64,000 nucleotides of DNA from Bathymodiolus brooksi. Lineage: Eukaryota > Mollusca > Bivalvia > Mytilida > Modiolidae. Numbering within the stretch: the stretch's first letter is position 1; the number at the start of each line of letters is the position of its first letter. Below are positions 36,412 through 45,888 of the stretch, piece after piece. Under the pieces are notes generated by a model, which was given only the letters and a program-made list of their open reading frames with translations, was not told the origin of the DNA and did not search any database. The translations under genes and the position numbers were made by a program. The DNA lies in NCBI GenBank assembly GCA_963680875.1, contig OY804579.1, forward strand, positions 38,276,397-38,340,396. Direction: 5' to 3'.

Positions 36412-36850
36412 CACTTTTTTACTTTAGTATGGAAGCATATATTGTCTATTTAGCCAAGGGTATAAGGATATTTGGACAAGGGTATGCTTTGAAACCATAG
36501 TGACTTTTTTTTTTTTTATTGCTGCAGTTTTGAAAATATACCAGACAAATAAGGAATACATTTTTTGTACAAATTTCATAAAGATGTATACCGAATGTAA
36601 TGAGCATCATTTAAATTAGTATATTTATTGAGGTAATTACACATGATTGTGTATCTATATTTCAAAGATAAAAAAAATTGTGAAAATTGTGAAAAAAATT
36701 AATGCCTGGATATGAATCCCATCTGGTTTTATAAAGGCAGTTAACTTCAAAATCTTCTTTTTCAATTATAATGGATAGCATAAATATGACAAATTCTCCT
36801 GGTCTTGTATATGAATCCTGTCACGAAAGCACATTCAAACTGATCCGTCA
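36412..36850. other. AT-rich intergenic DNA
   Basis: Poly-T and AT-rich sequence without ORFs or repeats I recognise. Confidence 0.45.
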
Positions 36851-36968
36851 TCATAATTTTAATGATGTTTTCTTTTCAGTCGGGGCAACTTGGACATTCA
36901 ACAAATACAATAATATTGAAAAGTAACGAACATAAATCGTATGCTTGGGGTTTCGGTGTAGTATGTAC

Positions 36969-37069
36969 CTTTCAATCAAGTCAGTTTTTCGAACGTTTGT
37001 CGATGAATTTCGGCGTAGTAGATCATATTCGAGCTTCGGCACTGACCACAGCTGATCGCCGTCCGCCAT
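36969..37069 (-). CDS. Putative first coding exon, starting ATGGCGGAC
   Basis: On the minus strand TTTCAAGATGGCGGACGG gives a strong start context (A at -3, G at +4). The frame reads MADGDQLWSVPKLEYDLLRR and ends at GAAAG followed by the donor GTACAT. The exon is charged, CpG-containing and unlike its AT-rich surroundings. Immediately upstream lies a module also found at 24773 (CAATGGGGTTCACCTA...GGTGGCGCATGTG), which may be promoter or repeat. I do not recognise the protein and see no second exon. It could instead be part of an unrecognised repeat carrying an AAGATGGCGG motif. Confidence 0.3.
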
Positions 37070-37080
37070 CTTGAAATCGA

Positions 37081-37136
37081 ATAACTGATAGTACACATGC
37101 GCCACCTGTCGGGAATGGGATAGGTGAACCCCATTG
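37081..37136 (-). promoter_or_regulatory. Promoter-like module, copy 2
   Basis: Minus-strand order: CAATGGGGTTCACCTA, 13-bp spacer, AGGTGGCGCATGTG, ATCAGTTAT. It sits 12 bp before the ATG of the putative exon. Shared with 24773-24832. Confidence 0.35.
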
Positions 37137-37182
37137 CCTTAACTATCATTTGTATATTTTGCAATCTATCTTTATTCCAAAA

Positions 37183-37440
37183 GGGGGCCGTCGTGGCCGT
37201 GATCGTATGGTAGTTGGATTTACACCTGCCTGTGTAATCAGTGCTTATCACCACTGATGTGAGTTCGAATCTCGATCAGGACAGGGTGTACAACATTATG
37301 TGATAAAGTTCATCAGTGACTTGCGACAGGTCGGTGTTTTCTCCGGGTCCGGGTCCTCCAGTTTCCTCCACCAATAAAACTGACCGCCACGATGTAACTG
37401 AAATCTTGTTGAAAGTGGCGTTAAACACCATTAAACAAAC
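37183..37440 (+). mobile_element. SINE family A, full length
   Basis: tRNA-like head GTGGCCGTGATCGTATGG (A-box region), B-box-like GAGTTCGAATCTC, then GTGACTTGCGACAGGTCGG, TCCACCAATAAAACTGACCG and the shared tail ending GGCGTTAAACACCATTAAAC. It is the best reference copy for this family in the window. Confidence 0.85.
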
Positions 37441-38489
37441 AAACCCAAATTATTTGTTAGCATTATTCCCAAATGACATTTGAAACAAATTTATTCCGGT
37501 AATAACTCTTAGTAACATTAGTGTCAAACTGTCTGTTGTGAATGTTGTAATAGTATAATATTTATTTTCCGAATTTTTTTTTTTAAATATTACACTATAA
37601 TTAATTAATCATAAATGATTTTGAGACCAAAATGGTCAGATGGAGCTGTATTTTGTAAGAACAATATTTTGCATCGTAAAAAAAACCGCCTTGTAACAAT
37701 TCAGTATCAGAAGATGCTTTCTTGTTTATTTCCCTAGTAGTGGTTTTAGAATCATTGTCTTCCGATGGATATCATAGCTTAACCCCTCCCCCCACCCCTT
37801 TTTCCATTAAAATACCGAAGTGGAAAATTTAGGAATCGCCAATATTGGAGACTGAAAAAGTGGACTGTCTCACCAACGGCATGTTGTTATTGTTGAAAAT
37901 TAAAATCATTTTGTTTTTGTTTATTCAAGATAAGAATTCAATTAATAGAAAATGAAGTCACCTAAATATTAAAGGTCATTTTGTTGTACCTTGGCCACAC
38001 TCCTTGGTAGACGATTATATTAAATTTGGTAAGTTAATATAAACAATAATACCTGACACAATATATGTTGAGATGGGGGTAAAATTAAGTAGTATCTTCA
38101 ATTTATTTAAGGTCAGGGACTCAGTCTATATGCTCTATAACACACGATGCGACCTTGATAACAATGAGGTTAACAGTTCTGTACGCAATCGTGTGTTTCC
38201 GTTCCATCTTAATAATTCGTGAACGTGAAATTGATATCATTTTATTATGTTATTGACATTTATGTATAAAAACAACGATATGAAATACAATCATGTTTTT
38301 TAAAAATATTTTCCATCTATAAATAAAGTAGTGTGTGTTAGCATGTACTTTGTAACTTCACAATATATTAATTTTTGTTTAGTTGAATGAACTGTCTAAC
38401 CCAAGTGTATTTTAGATCATTATCCAATAAGGGAAAACCCACATAGGTACACGTTCGTTATAATAATATACATGTAATATTAGTGCAGT
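37441..38489. other. AT-rich intergenic DNA
   Basis: Scattered poly-T, poly-A and a CCCCTCCCCCCACCCC tract near 37783. No genes or elements recognised. Confidence 0.45.
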
Positions 38490-38780
38490 GTCTTATAATA
38501 TACAATTACGGCCCTCGGAAGAGGTGAATATCCAAAATTGTCCGAGGGAAATAACCCTAGTGGGGTTGACAATTTTGGATATTCACCGATTCAGAGGGCC
38601 GTAACTGTTTTATTATACCGAACAAACAGTTGAAATATACTGTTTAATATTTGAATTGTTAAAATATTATTTCAATAGGGTTATTCAATGGACGTTGTAA
38701 TTTTCGAGGGTTATTCACCGTTGAATAATAGGGTTATTCAATGGACGTGTGTAATTCTTGAGGTTATTCACCGTTGGCGG
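38490..38780. mobile_element. Palindrome-plus-tail element (GTAATTACGGCCCTC arms)
   Basis: Arms 38505-38542 (ATTACGGCCCTCGG...GAATATCCAAAATTGTC) and 38568-38605 are inverted, with the apex CGAGGGAAATAACCCTAGTG. The following tail has two copies of GGGTTATTCAATGGACGT (about 38679 and 38729), each ending in GGTTATTCACCGTTG. The layout is like 16634 and 41838, without the GAGGCGCAGCC apex. Confidence 0.7.
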
Positions 38781-38978
38781 CGATTAGAAGCAAAAATATC
38801 CAGATTATTTCATGTCATGTGATTATCTTTTAACCAATATAATTGATTCTTTATTATGTGAGGTATAATAATATAAAGTTTATGTGTATGAGATTGGGGC
38901 AGGGGCGATGTTCACCGAGCCTTTCCTCAGTTTTGCACGTACTACACAAAACGTTATATTATAAGCTAAGGTTATGGT

Positions 38979-39092
38979 CATGGTGTTTAGCCCAACTATT
39001 CAACAATATTTCAGTTATATTATAGCGGTAAGTTTTATTGGTGGAGGAAACCGGAGTACACCTGTCACATAATGTTGTATCAAGTATATTAT
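38979..39092 (-). mobile_element. SINE family A tail fragment
   Basis: TGGTGTTTAGCCCAACTATT, CAACAATATTTCAGTTATAT, GGTGGAGGAAACCGGAG and ACATAATGTTGTATC; the tRNA head is absent. Confidence 0.7.
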
Positions 39093-39372
39093 GAGTAATT
39101 GCATTAATATTATGTTTATCCTGTAGAAAAATGGCATTAATCCATTGTCGGCAATATTTGGAATTAAAAATAATAAAATTAAACAAATATCCCTTCATTG
39201 CCCCTATTGATATTTTCTGTCAAAGGGAAATCAACTGATTTACAACTAGTTTCCCAAAGCTCAGCAGGTAAAATGATACGTGTAAGGGGTACCAGTAAAG
39301 CTATGGTTCGGTCAGTAACCGTATATAGCAAAAGTATCCAGTCCATACAATTTAACTGCTAAAATAGAACCA

Positions 39373-40893
39373 ATGACATATTACTGTAGAGAGCATGGGT
39401 ACTCGAGTGACTAATGACATATTACTGTAGAGAGCCTGGGTACTCGAGTGACTAATGTCATATTACTGTAGAGAGCCTGGGTACTCGAGTGACTAATGTC
39501 ATATTACTGTAGAGAGCCTGGGTACTCGAGTGACTAATGACATATTACTGTAGAGAGCCTGGGTACTCGAGTGACTAATGTCATATTACTGTAGAGAGCC
39601 TGGGTACTCGAGTGACTAATGACATATTACTGTAGAGAGCCTGGGTACTCGAGTGACTAATGTCATATTACTGTAGAGAGCCTGGGTACTCGAGTGACTA
39701 ATGATATATTACTGTAGAGAGCCTGGGTACTCGAGTGACTAATGTCATATTACTGTAGAGAGCCTGGGTACTCGAGTGACTAATGTCATATTACTGTAGA
39801 GAGCCTGGGTACTCGAGTGACTAATGTCATATTACTGTAGAGAGCCTGGGTACTCGAGTGACTAATGACATATTACTGTAGAGAGCCTGGGTACTCGAGT
39901 GACTAATGTCATATTACTGTAGAGAGACTGGGTACTCGAGTGACTAATGTCATATTACTGTAGAGAGCCTGGTTACTCGAGTGACTAATGTCATATTACT
40001 GTAGAGAGCCTGGGTACTCGAGTGACTAATGACATATTACTGTAGAGAGCCTGGGTACTCGAGTGACTAATGTCATATTACTGTAGAGAGCCTGGGTACT
40101 CGAGTGACTAATGACATATTACTGTAGAGAGCCTGGGTACTCGAGTGACTAATGTCATATTACTGTAGAGAGCCTGGGTACTCGAGTGACTAATGACATA
40201 TTACTGTAGAGAGCCTGGGTACTCGAGTGACTAATGTCATATTACTGTAGAGAGCCTGGGTACTCGAGTGACTGATGTCATATTACTGTAGAGAGCCTGG
40301 GTACTCGAGTGACTAATGTCATATTACTGTAGAGAGCCTGGGTACTCGAGTGACTAATGACATATTACTGTAGAGAGCCTGGGTACTCGAGTGACTAATG
40401 TCATATTACTGTAGAGAGACTGGGTACTCGAGTGACTAATGTCATATTACTGTAGAGAGCCTGGGTACTCGAGTGACTAATGTCATATTACTGTAGAGAG
40501 CCTGGGTACTCGAGTGACTAATGACATATTACTGTAGGGAGACTGGGTACTCGAGTGACTAATGTCATATTACTGTAGAGAGCCTGTGTACTCGAGTGAC
40601 TAATGTCATATTACTGTAGAGAGCCTGGGTACGCGAGTGACTAATGTCATATTACTGTAGAGAGCCTGGGTACTCGAGTGACTAAGACATATTACTGTAG
40701 AGAGCCTGGGTACTCTAGTGACTAATGTCATATTACTGTAGAGAGCCTGGGTACTCGAGTGACTCATGACATTACTGTAGAGAGCCTGGGTACTCGAGTG
40801 ACTAATGACATATTACTGTAGAAGGCCTGGGTACTCGAGTGACTAATGTCATATTACTGTAGAGAGCCTGGGTACACGAGTGACTAATGTCAT
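39373..40893 (+). repeat. 41-bp minisatellite, ~37 copies
   Basis: Unit: TGACTAATGWCATATTACTG then TAGAGAGCCTGGGTACTCGAG. GGGTACTCGAG at 39397 and 39438 fixes the period. The main variation is GACAT versus GTCAT. A rarer GAGACTGGG variant recurs exactly 492 bp apart (39921, 40413), a 12-unit higher-order duplication. No ORF. Confidence 0.95.
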
Positions 40894-41165
40894 TGATTTC
40901 TCACCATATACTACGAGTGCCTTGGTGATAATGATTTTTATCATCGCCAATTTCTGACTACATGTGTAGCCAGATGAGTAACTGCCTGTCCTAGAGATTA
41001 ATGTCAATGATATTTGACGATATTCCACACACCCCGAGGGCATCAGCGACAGACAGATTAATGTCAATGACGTTTGACGATATTCCAAACCCAAGAGAGC
41101 ATGAGTGACCAAGAGATTAATGTCAATGATCTTTGACCACACGTCTCACACAATGAGGACCTGGA
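40894..41165 (+). repeat. Degenerate ~60-bp repeats flanking the 41-bp array
   Basis: AGATTAATGTCAATGA recurs at 40995, 41055 and 41114, followed by TTTGACGATATTCCA in the first two copies and a decayed version in the third. GAGTGAC before the core resembles the GAGTGACTAATGTCAT junction of the 41-bp unit, suggesting common ancestry. Confidence 0.6.
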
Positions 41166-41289
41166 TGACCGCAAGAATAACACTATTTAAAGTTCCATTA
41201 TGGTACCTCTCGCGTATAAGATATCAGTACGCTCTTGCAGATCTCTTTATCATTTGAGTTTAGGCTTCGCAACTTGTTTCATCCTCATC

Positions 41290-41382
41290 ATGGATTTATT
41301 AAAAATTCTGCAAAATTTAAGGAGTGATGAGGACCCTGACTTAGTTGACTACAAAGGCAAATCACTTAACACTAAAATTTAA
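41290..41382 (+). CDS. Micro-ORF with upstream TATA-like box and polyA signal
   Basis: A 30-residue frame (MDLLKILQNLRSDEDPDLVD...) ends in TAA, which overlaps AATAAA at 41382-41387. Upstream are CTATTTAAAG (41177) and GCGTATAAGATATCAGTACG, a TATA plus initiator-like pair. The frame can be extended to an ATG at 41200. It could be a micro-gene, an LTR-like promoter fragment or chance. I recognise no family. It is squeezed between two minisatellites. Confidence 0.2.
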   Translation: MDLLKILQNLRSDEDPDLVDYKGKSLNTKI

Positions 41383-41389
41383 ATAAAGT

Positions 41390-41762
41390 CCCAATGTAGG
41401 AAGTCTTTGTCAATTTAACCTGTATAAACCGAATGTCTGTCTATTCCAAACCCCAATGTAGGAAGTCTTTGTCAATTTAACCTGTATAAACCGAATGTCT
41501 GTCTATTCCAAACCCCAATGTAGGAAGTCTTTGTCAATTTAACCTGTATAAACCGAATGTCTGTCTATTCCAAACCCCAATGTAGGAAGTCTTTGTCAAT
41601 TTAACTTGTATAAACCGAATGTCTGTCTATTCCAAACCCCAATGTAGGAAGTCTTTGTCAATTTAACCTGTATAAACCGAACGTCTGTCTATTCCAAACC
41701 CCAATGTAGGAAGTCCTTGTCAATTTAACCTGTATAAACCGAATGTCTGTCCATTCCAAACA
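41390..41762 (+). repeat. 62-bp minisatellite, 6 copies
   Basis: CCCCAATGTAGGAAGTCTTT...GTCTGTCTATTCCAAA repeated six times with at most a few substitutions per copy (41390, 41452, and so on). The first copy abuts the AATAAA at 41382. Not divisible by 3 and no ORF. Confidence 0.95.
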
Positions 41763-41837
41763 CAAAAACCGGTTCCAAAAGTCTACACTCGTTTCACTGT
41801 ATGTATGTTTTCATGATAACCCCCACATTATATTATA

Positions 41838-42373
41838 AGTTATCTACGTTCCTATCCGTAGATATGGAGATTTTAACACCCTGAAGTAGCCAAGTACATC
41901 ATGAGGCGCAGCCGAAGGGTGTACAGACTACTGAAGGGTGTTAAAATCTCCATATCTACGGATAGGAACGTAGATAACGAATTTATCCCCGGTTATAGTA
42001 AAAAATAAGACATTTTGGACCCCGGCGGCCCACGTTAAAGTGACGTTTTCTTTGTTTTTGGAAAGAATAAGTAAAAAATATGAAAGTTTCGAATGCTTTT
42101 TACCCGGTTGGTAGTATCCTACAGTTGATCAAAGTAACAGCTTTATATTCAATATATAAATAGCTAAAATTAACTAAATTTGATTTTGGAGCGCAACGTC
42201 GCGAGCTTTAACGTCATATTATCCCCGTTTTGAAAATGATAACAACATTTGATTGGATAATGGTTAGTTACACCCAGTAATATGGCCTAGCAACACCAGG
42301 GAATATGGGTTTTTTATACTTGGGGTTTTAACCAATCAAAAGTTTCAAAAATTTTCAAACCGGGGATAAATAG
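41838..42373 (+). mobile_element. Palindrome-plus-tail element with GAGGCGCAGCC apex
   Basis: Arms 41839-41882 (GTTATCTACGTTCCTATCCG...) and 41935-41978 are perfect or near-perfect inverses. The apex holds TGAGGCGCAGCCGAAGG at 41902-41918, identical to the apex at 16703 although the arms are unrelated. A ~395-bp tail is bounded by TTTATCCCCGG (41980) and its inverse CCGGGGATAAA (42360). Confidence 0.75.
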
Positions 42374-42410
42374 GTATGTCATAGACCAATGAAAACGTAG
42401 ATATTCATAT

Positions 42411-42550
42411 TCATTTAGTGTACACGATACGTTTCTGGAATAACCTTCATCAGGTACACTCAAAATCGAAATACTAGGAAGCCAAATGATCTAAGTCTTT
42501 GAGAACAAGAAAACCAATGAACTTTTACAAGATAGCCAAAAATCGGCTAA
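42411..42550 (-). repeat. Dispersed CTGATGAAG...GAAACG repeat, copy 3
   Basis: In reverse complement: GATAGCC...CTTGTTCTCAAAGACTTAG, GTGTACCTGATGAAGG, TTATTCCAGAAACG. The GCGTCG after GAAAC is decayed here (TATCGTG). Confidence 0.6.
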
Positions 42551-43243
42551 TATCACCTTTTTATGTTTTCAATTATTTTTGCTCTTGTAATTTTCAATTT
42601 TCACAGACAATACAGACAGTACAATACATTTACACAACCAGACTTTAAACCCACTATATTGCCATTTTTCCTATCTGCTACGGTCACCTTTGCCCACCAG
42701 AAAAGAACCTTACTTTTAAAAATAATTCCATTATTTAGGAACTGTAAATTTCAATAATAAATACATTTGTATATCTAATAAATCAGGTCAGTCAGCGCCC
42801 AAACACTGATTACTGTGCGGTTCATGCATTCTGGAATTGTCCACCAAGCAGTGGTATCAACCCAGTGATAGTTATAAAAGCGTAAATGTCAAATTTAGTG
42901 TGGATTAGAAAGCCAAATAATTTACAATACCGTATTTGGGAGCAAGATAACATGTTTATATGCGATATTTTCCTAACACGCATTTAAACTTTTTAACCCT
43001 TTTGTTTTGCAAGTATATTTATTAGTACAATTCCATGTGTGGAAGATGTACAGATATGTTGATAATTTTATGAAAGATAGAGAAAACATGTCAAGTCGTC
43101 TGCTTCCTTCAAGAATGGTTCATTATTTGATAAAAATATAAAGGATAAATATATTATTGAAAACCATTTATAATATACTGTAAGGATATAAGGGAGATAA
43201 GTAGAGTGATTCTTCCAACTTGTTGGCTGGTGCACAATCTGAT
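42551..43243. other. AT-rich intergenic DNA
   Basis: No recognisable gene. The 64-residue ORF at 42563 has a hydrophobic start but low-complexity AT composition and is not called. Confidence 0.45.
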
Positions 43244-43510
43244 TGGGGTCGTCGTGATCTTGATCGTATGGTAGTTGGATTTACAACTACCTGTGCAATC
43301 ATTGCATATCACCACTAAAGTTGTGAGTTTGAACTCCGTTCATGGCGATATGTACTTGATACAACATTATGTCATAAAGTTTGTCACTGACTTGTAACAG
43401 GTCGGTGGTCTTCTCCGGGTAATCCGGTTTCATCCACCAATAAAACTGACCGCCACGATATAGCTGAAATATTGTTGAAAGTGGCATCAAACACCATAAA
43501 AAAACAAAAC
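43244..43510 (+). mobile_element. SINE family A, full length
   Basis: GGGGTCGTCGTGATCTTGATCG head, GTGAGTTTGAACTCC B-box-like, GACTTGTAACAGGTCGG, CCACCAATAAAACTGACCG, the tail ending GGCATCAAACACCATAAAAA. The A-rich end is followed by non-SINE sequence. Confidence 0.85.
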
Positions 43511-43939
43511 AAGAATCTGATTGAATGCGGCCGTTATATACGCTATGCCCCCTAACATCCGACAGAACCCGATTAGAGGTCATTTCCCAATGAACTTCCG
43601 TATTTCAATTATTAATACTTATTAATAAAAAAAAAAAAAAAAAAAATCTGCAGAGAATTGTACGTTTGTGATTCGGTTATAAAAGATCTCGAAAGGCGCT
43701 GTTGCGATTTCACCATCGGAATTTGCATTGGTTGATTACCAGTTATGATTTTATCAGCGGCATTTTCATTGGCTGATTACGAGCTCTGTCAGATGTAAGG
43801 AGTAGGGTAGCGTATTTATAACAGCTAATTTTAATCAGAGTGATATGATGTATATTACAAAAATATTAAATAGATAACATGCATTGTAATTACTTTAGCT
43901 ATTAAGTACACATTTAGAGCGTTAATAATTACTATCTCT
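43511..43939. other. Intergenic with poly-A tract and two inverted CCAAT boxes
   Basis: A run of about 20 A lies at 43627-43647. TGCATTGGTTGATTACCAG and TTCATTGGCTGATTACGAG (about 43723 and 43767) are related 19-bp segments containing inverted CCAAT boxes. No gene start follows. Confidence 0.4.
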
Positions 43940-43994
43940 GCAATCAGTGCCTATTACCACTAAAATTAAGAGTTCGAACCCGTGTATTCTATAC

Positions 43995-44993
43995 GGGTGC
44001 AATACATTACCGCGACATTTTCAAAATAGTCATTACCGCGACAAAATAGTATACATTACCGCGACATTTATATGTATACCGGGATTACCGCGACAATGCC
44101 TCTTCCGTTAGCCAGCGCCTTATACATGTACATGTATATATAACAAGTGAAGGCCATTCGTTTTACGTACTGTAGTCTAGTAAGCTCGCCATTCTCATAT
44201 TTTGTTTTCAGTTCTTTTTTCTGTCTTGTATTGTCATTTTCCTTTCGTTCCTAAGGAATTCTATTCCTGGCAGCACGCATCTTCAAATAACTTTTGGTCT
44301 GTACGGATTGAATCTTCGCTAAAAAGTCAAATATGTTAGGATGTGAACTGTAAAACATCGTGCTGAATTCCTTGTGAAAGCTTTCACATCCGTGTGTTGT
44401 TCTTTTGCACTCTACATCCGAATCTGCCCATGTGGTCGGCGGGAATGATGATGACTGATCTATGTAATTGTTAACGACGTAATAGGCGAACTCAATAGCC
44501 TTTTCAGACTCGGGAGCTTCGAAAAACACGTCAAACACAAAACACTCCTCAACTTCTTCATGGTCTAAGAAGCTCAAACCGAAATTTTTTTTGCAGCCAC
44601 TGTCCTACTACAGACTCCTGAGACTTGTATTCAGCCGTTAGCCCAAGACTTTGTATTTTCCTATACTAGGCTTGAGCTAGATGAAATTGACATCCTTTGA
44701 TGGTAACGTCTCTATGCTAGCCATTTCAATAACTGATAAATCGTACAGGGACTAAAGGGTGAGCGAATTATTTTGTGAATAGAACTCATGTATGTACCTT
44801 GTGTTTAATTATTCAAGAAACATGTACATGTATATACCTTGAAGGCAGTTGTTCAAATGTCGCGGTAATGAGTCGTATACAACAATGTTCTAATAGAAAA
44901 AAATGTCTCGGTAATGAACACCTTATTTCAAGAAGAAATATCGCGGTAATGAGTTGTAAATTCTTGCAATGTCGCGGTAATGTGTTCCTCCCC
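43995..44993. mobile_element. MULE-like DNA transposon (999 bp) with ATTACCGCGACA subterminal repeats
   Basis: The ends match as inverted GGG(T/A)GCAA-type termini leading into CATTACCGCGACATT. The motif ATTACCGCGACA or a close variant occurs four times near the left end, and its inverse GTCGCGGTAAT about four times near the right end. TCTATAC is duplicated at 43988-43994 and 44994-45000, within a probable 8-bp target duplication with one mismatch. Inside, on the minus strand, is a transposase C-terminus. TIR-rich ends, an 8-9-bp duplication and the transposase type all point to the Mutator-like superfamily. Confidence 0.8.
44251..44577 (-). pseudogene. MULE-type transposase, C-terminal fragment
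   Basis: A 108-residue frame ends with a stop after RAARNRIP. It contains RTTHGCESFHKEFSTMFYSS then HPNIFDFLAKIQSVQTKSYL, the pattern (N/H-x-E-S-F-H, HPN, F-L) that follows the DDE core in MULE transposases. The catalytic core and zinc finger are absent, and the frame is broken upstream of residue 1 (its frame runs into stops within about 60 bp). In the family this region packs against the RNase H-like domain. The element is therefore a deleted, non-autonomous derivative. Confidence 0.7.
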
Positions 44994-45354
44994 TCTATAC
45001 AATATTACGTGATAAAGTTTGTCACTGACTTGTGACAGGTCGGTGGATATATTTGGGTACTCCGGTTTCCTCCACCAATAAAACTGACCGCCACGATATA
45101 GCTGAAATAGTGTTGAAAGTGGCGTTAAGTACCATAAACCTAAATCAAACCTAGAGCATTAATATATAACAATAATTCCCCCTTTACCAGTACCTCATTC
45201 TTGATGTGTCCATATAATGAGTCAGTATAGATATTTTGACGTGACAAGATATAAATATAGCTATATAATAAACTTGCTTGTGTCAGCACCTTCATACTGA
45301 TATGTCCTAATACCGGGTCAGTATAGATCTTTGGTGTGACCACATAGAATAAAT

Positions 45355-45637
45355 ACGAAATGAAGATACCAAAGGCCGTAAATCGAAGGACATACCAGGG
45401 GCGGATCCAGGATTTCAAGTTAGGGGGGGCGCACTTGAACAAATTGCGCCGAGCGGAGGGAGGCGCGAAAATGTTTGGGGTATTTCGAGTGAAAAATCAC
45501 GATTTTACGCCAAAAAATCATATTTTTTACAATTTTAGGGGGGGCGCGAGCCGGGGGCGCCCCCCCGCCCCTGCATACAATACAATGGCGGCCAAAAGAA
45601 AAGGGACAAAAGGATAAACAATAATAGGTAGAACAAT
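45355..45637 (+). repeat. GAAGATACC repeat carrying an inserted MITE
   Basis: TGAAGATACCAAAGGCCGTA at 45361 leads to AAGGACATAC, is interrupted from 45396 to 45573, and resumes AATACAATGGCGGCC and AAAGGGACAAAAGG. The uninterrupted order is seen at 24295. Confidence 0.7.
45391..45578. mobile_element. CAGGGGCGGATCC MITE with CATAC duplication
   Basis: The element is 45396-45573 (178 bp). It starts CAGGGGCGGATCCAGG and ends CCCCCCGCCCCTG. CATAC flanks both sides (45391-45395 and 45574-45578). The interior is G-rich with GGGGGGGCGC strings near both ends. It interrupts an older GAAGATACC repeat, which confirms the borders. A second terminus of a related type (CTCTAGCTCCGCCCCTG) is at 63423-63439. 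Confidence 0.8.
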
Positions 45638-45888
45638 CAGTGATGTCTTAACGTATAGGTACGCTGGGCAATTGCCTTGGGCCCATGATCATAGGGCCCC
45701 CATGCTAATCTATGCATGTTGTGTATGGCAAGTTTTTAATTGCTTAAACAATGATTTTGTTGGAAGAACCAATATATATTTTAAATTTTATCGACATTTA
45801 CAGATTTACTCCTGTGAGTGGTTGTGTAGCTATGGGCCTCAGTTCACTGCTTTGCCCAGGGGCCTATGATGCTGTTAAGACGGCCTTA
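45638..45888. mobile_element. Degenerate hAT MITE
   Basis: Left CAGTGATGTCTTAACGTATA and right GTTAAGACGGCCTTA are inverted relics of a CAGGGCCGTCTTAAC-type TIR. The GC-rich CTTGGGCCCATGATC near the left and GCCCAGGGGCCTATG near the right are also partly inverted. No exact target duplication remains. Confidence 0.5.

Larger units (their letters stand above)
43940..45150 (+). mobile_element. SINE family A split by a MULE-like transposon
   Basis: The left part (43940-43994) holds CAATCAGTGCCTATTACCAC and GAGTTCGAACCCG; the right part (45001-45150) continues ACGTGATAAAGTTTGTCACT to the tail GGCGTTAAGTACCATAAACC. Removing 43995-45000 (element plus one TCTATAC copy) restores a continuous SINE. 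The A-box side of the head is missing. Confidence 0.85.

Noticed and set aside
37183..37280. tRNA gene
   Set aside because: A- and B-box-like motifs are present but the cloverleaf arms do not pair well, and the sequence continues into a SINE body and tail found in seven other places.
44251..44577. Host gene exon
   Set aside because: It lies inside a TIR- and TSD-bounded element and carries MULE transposase motifs.
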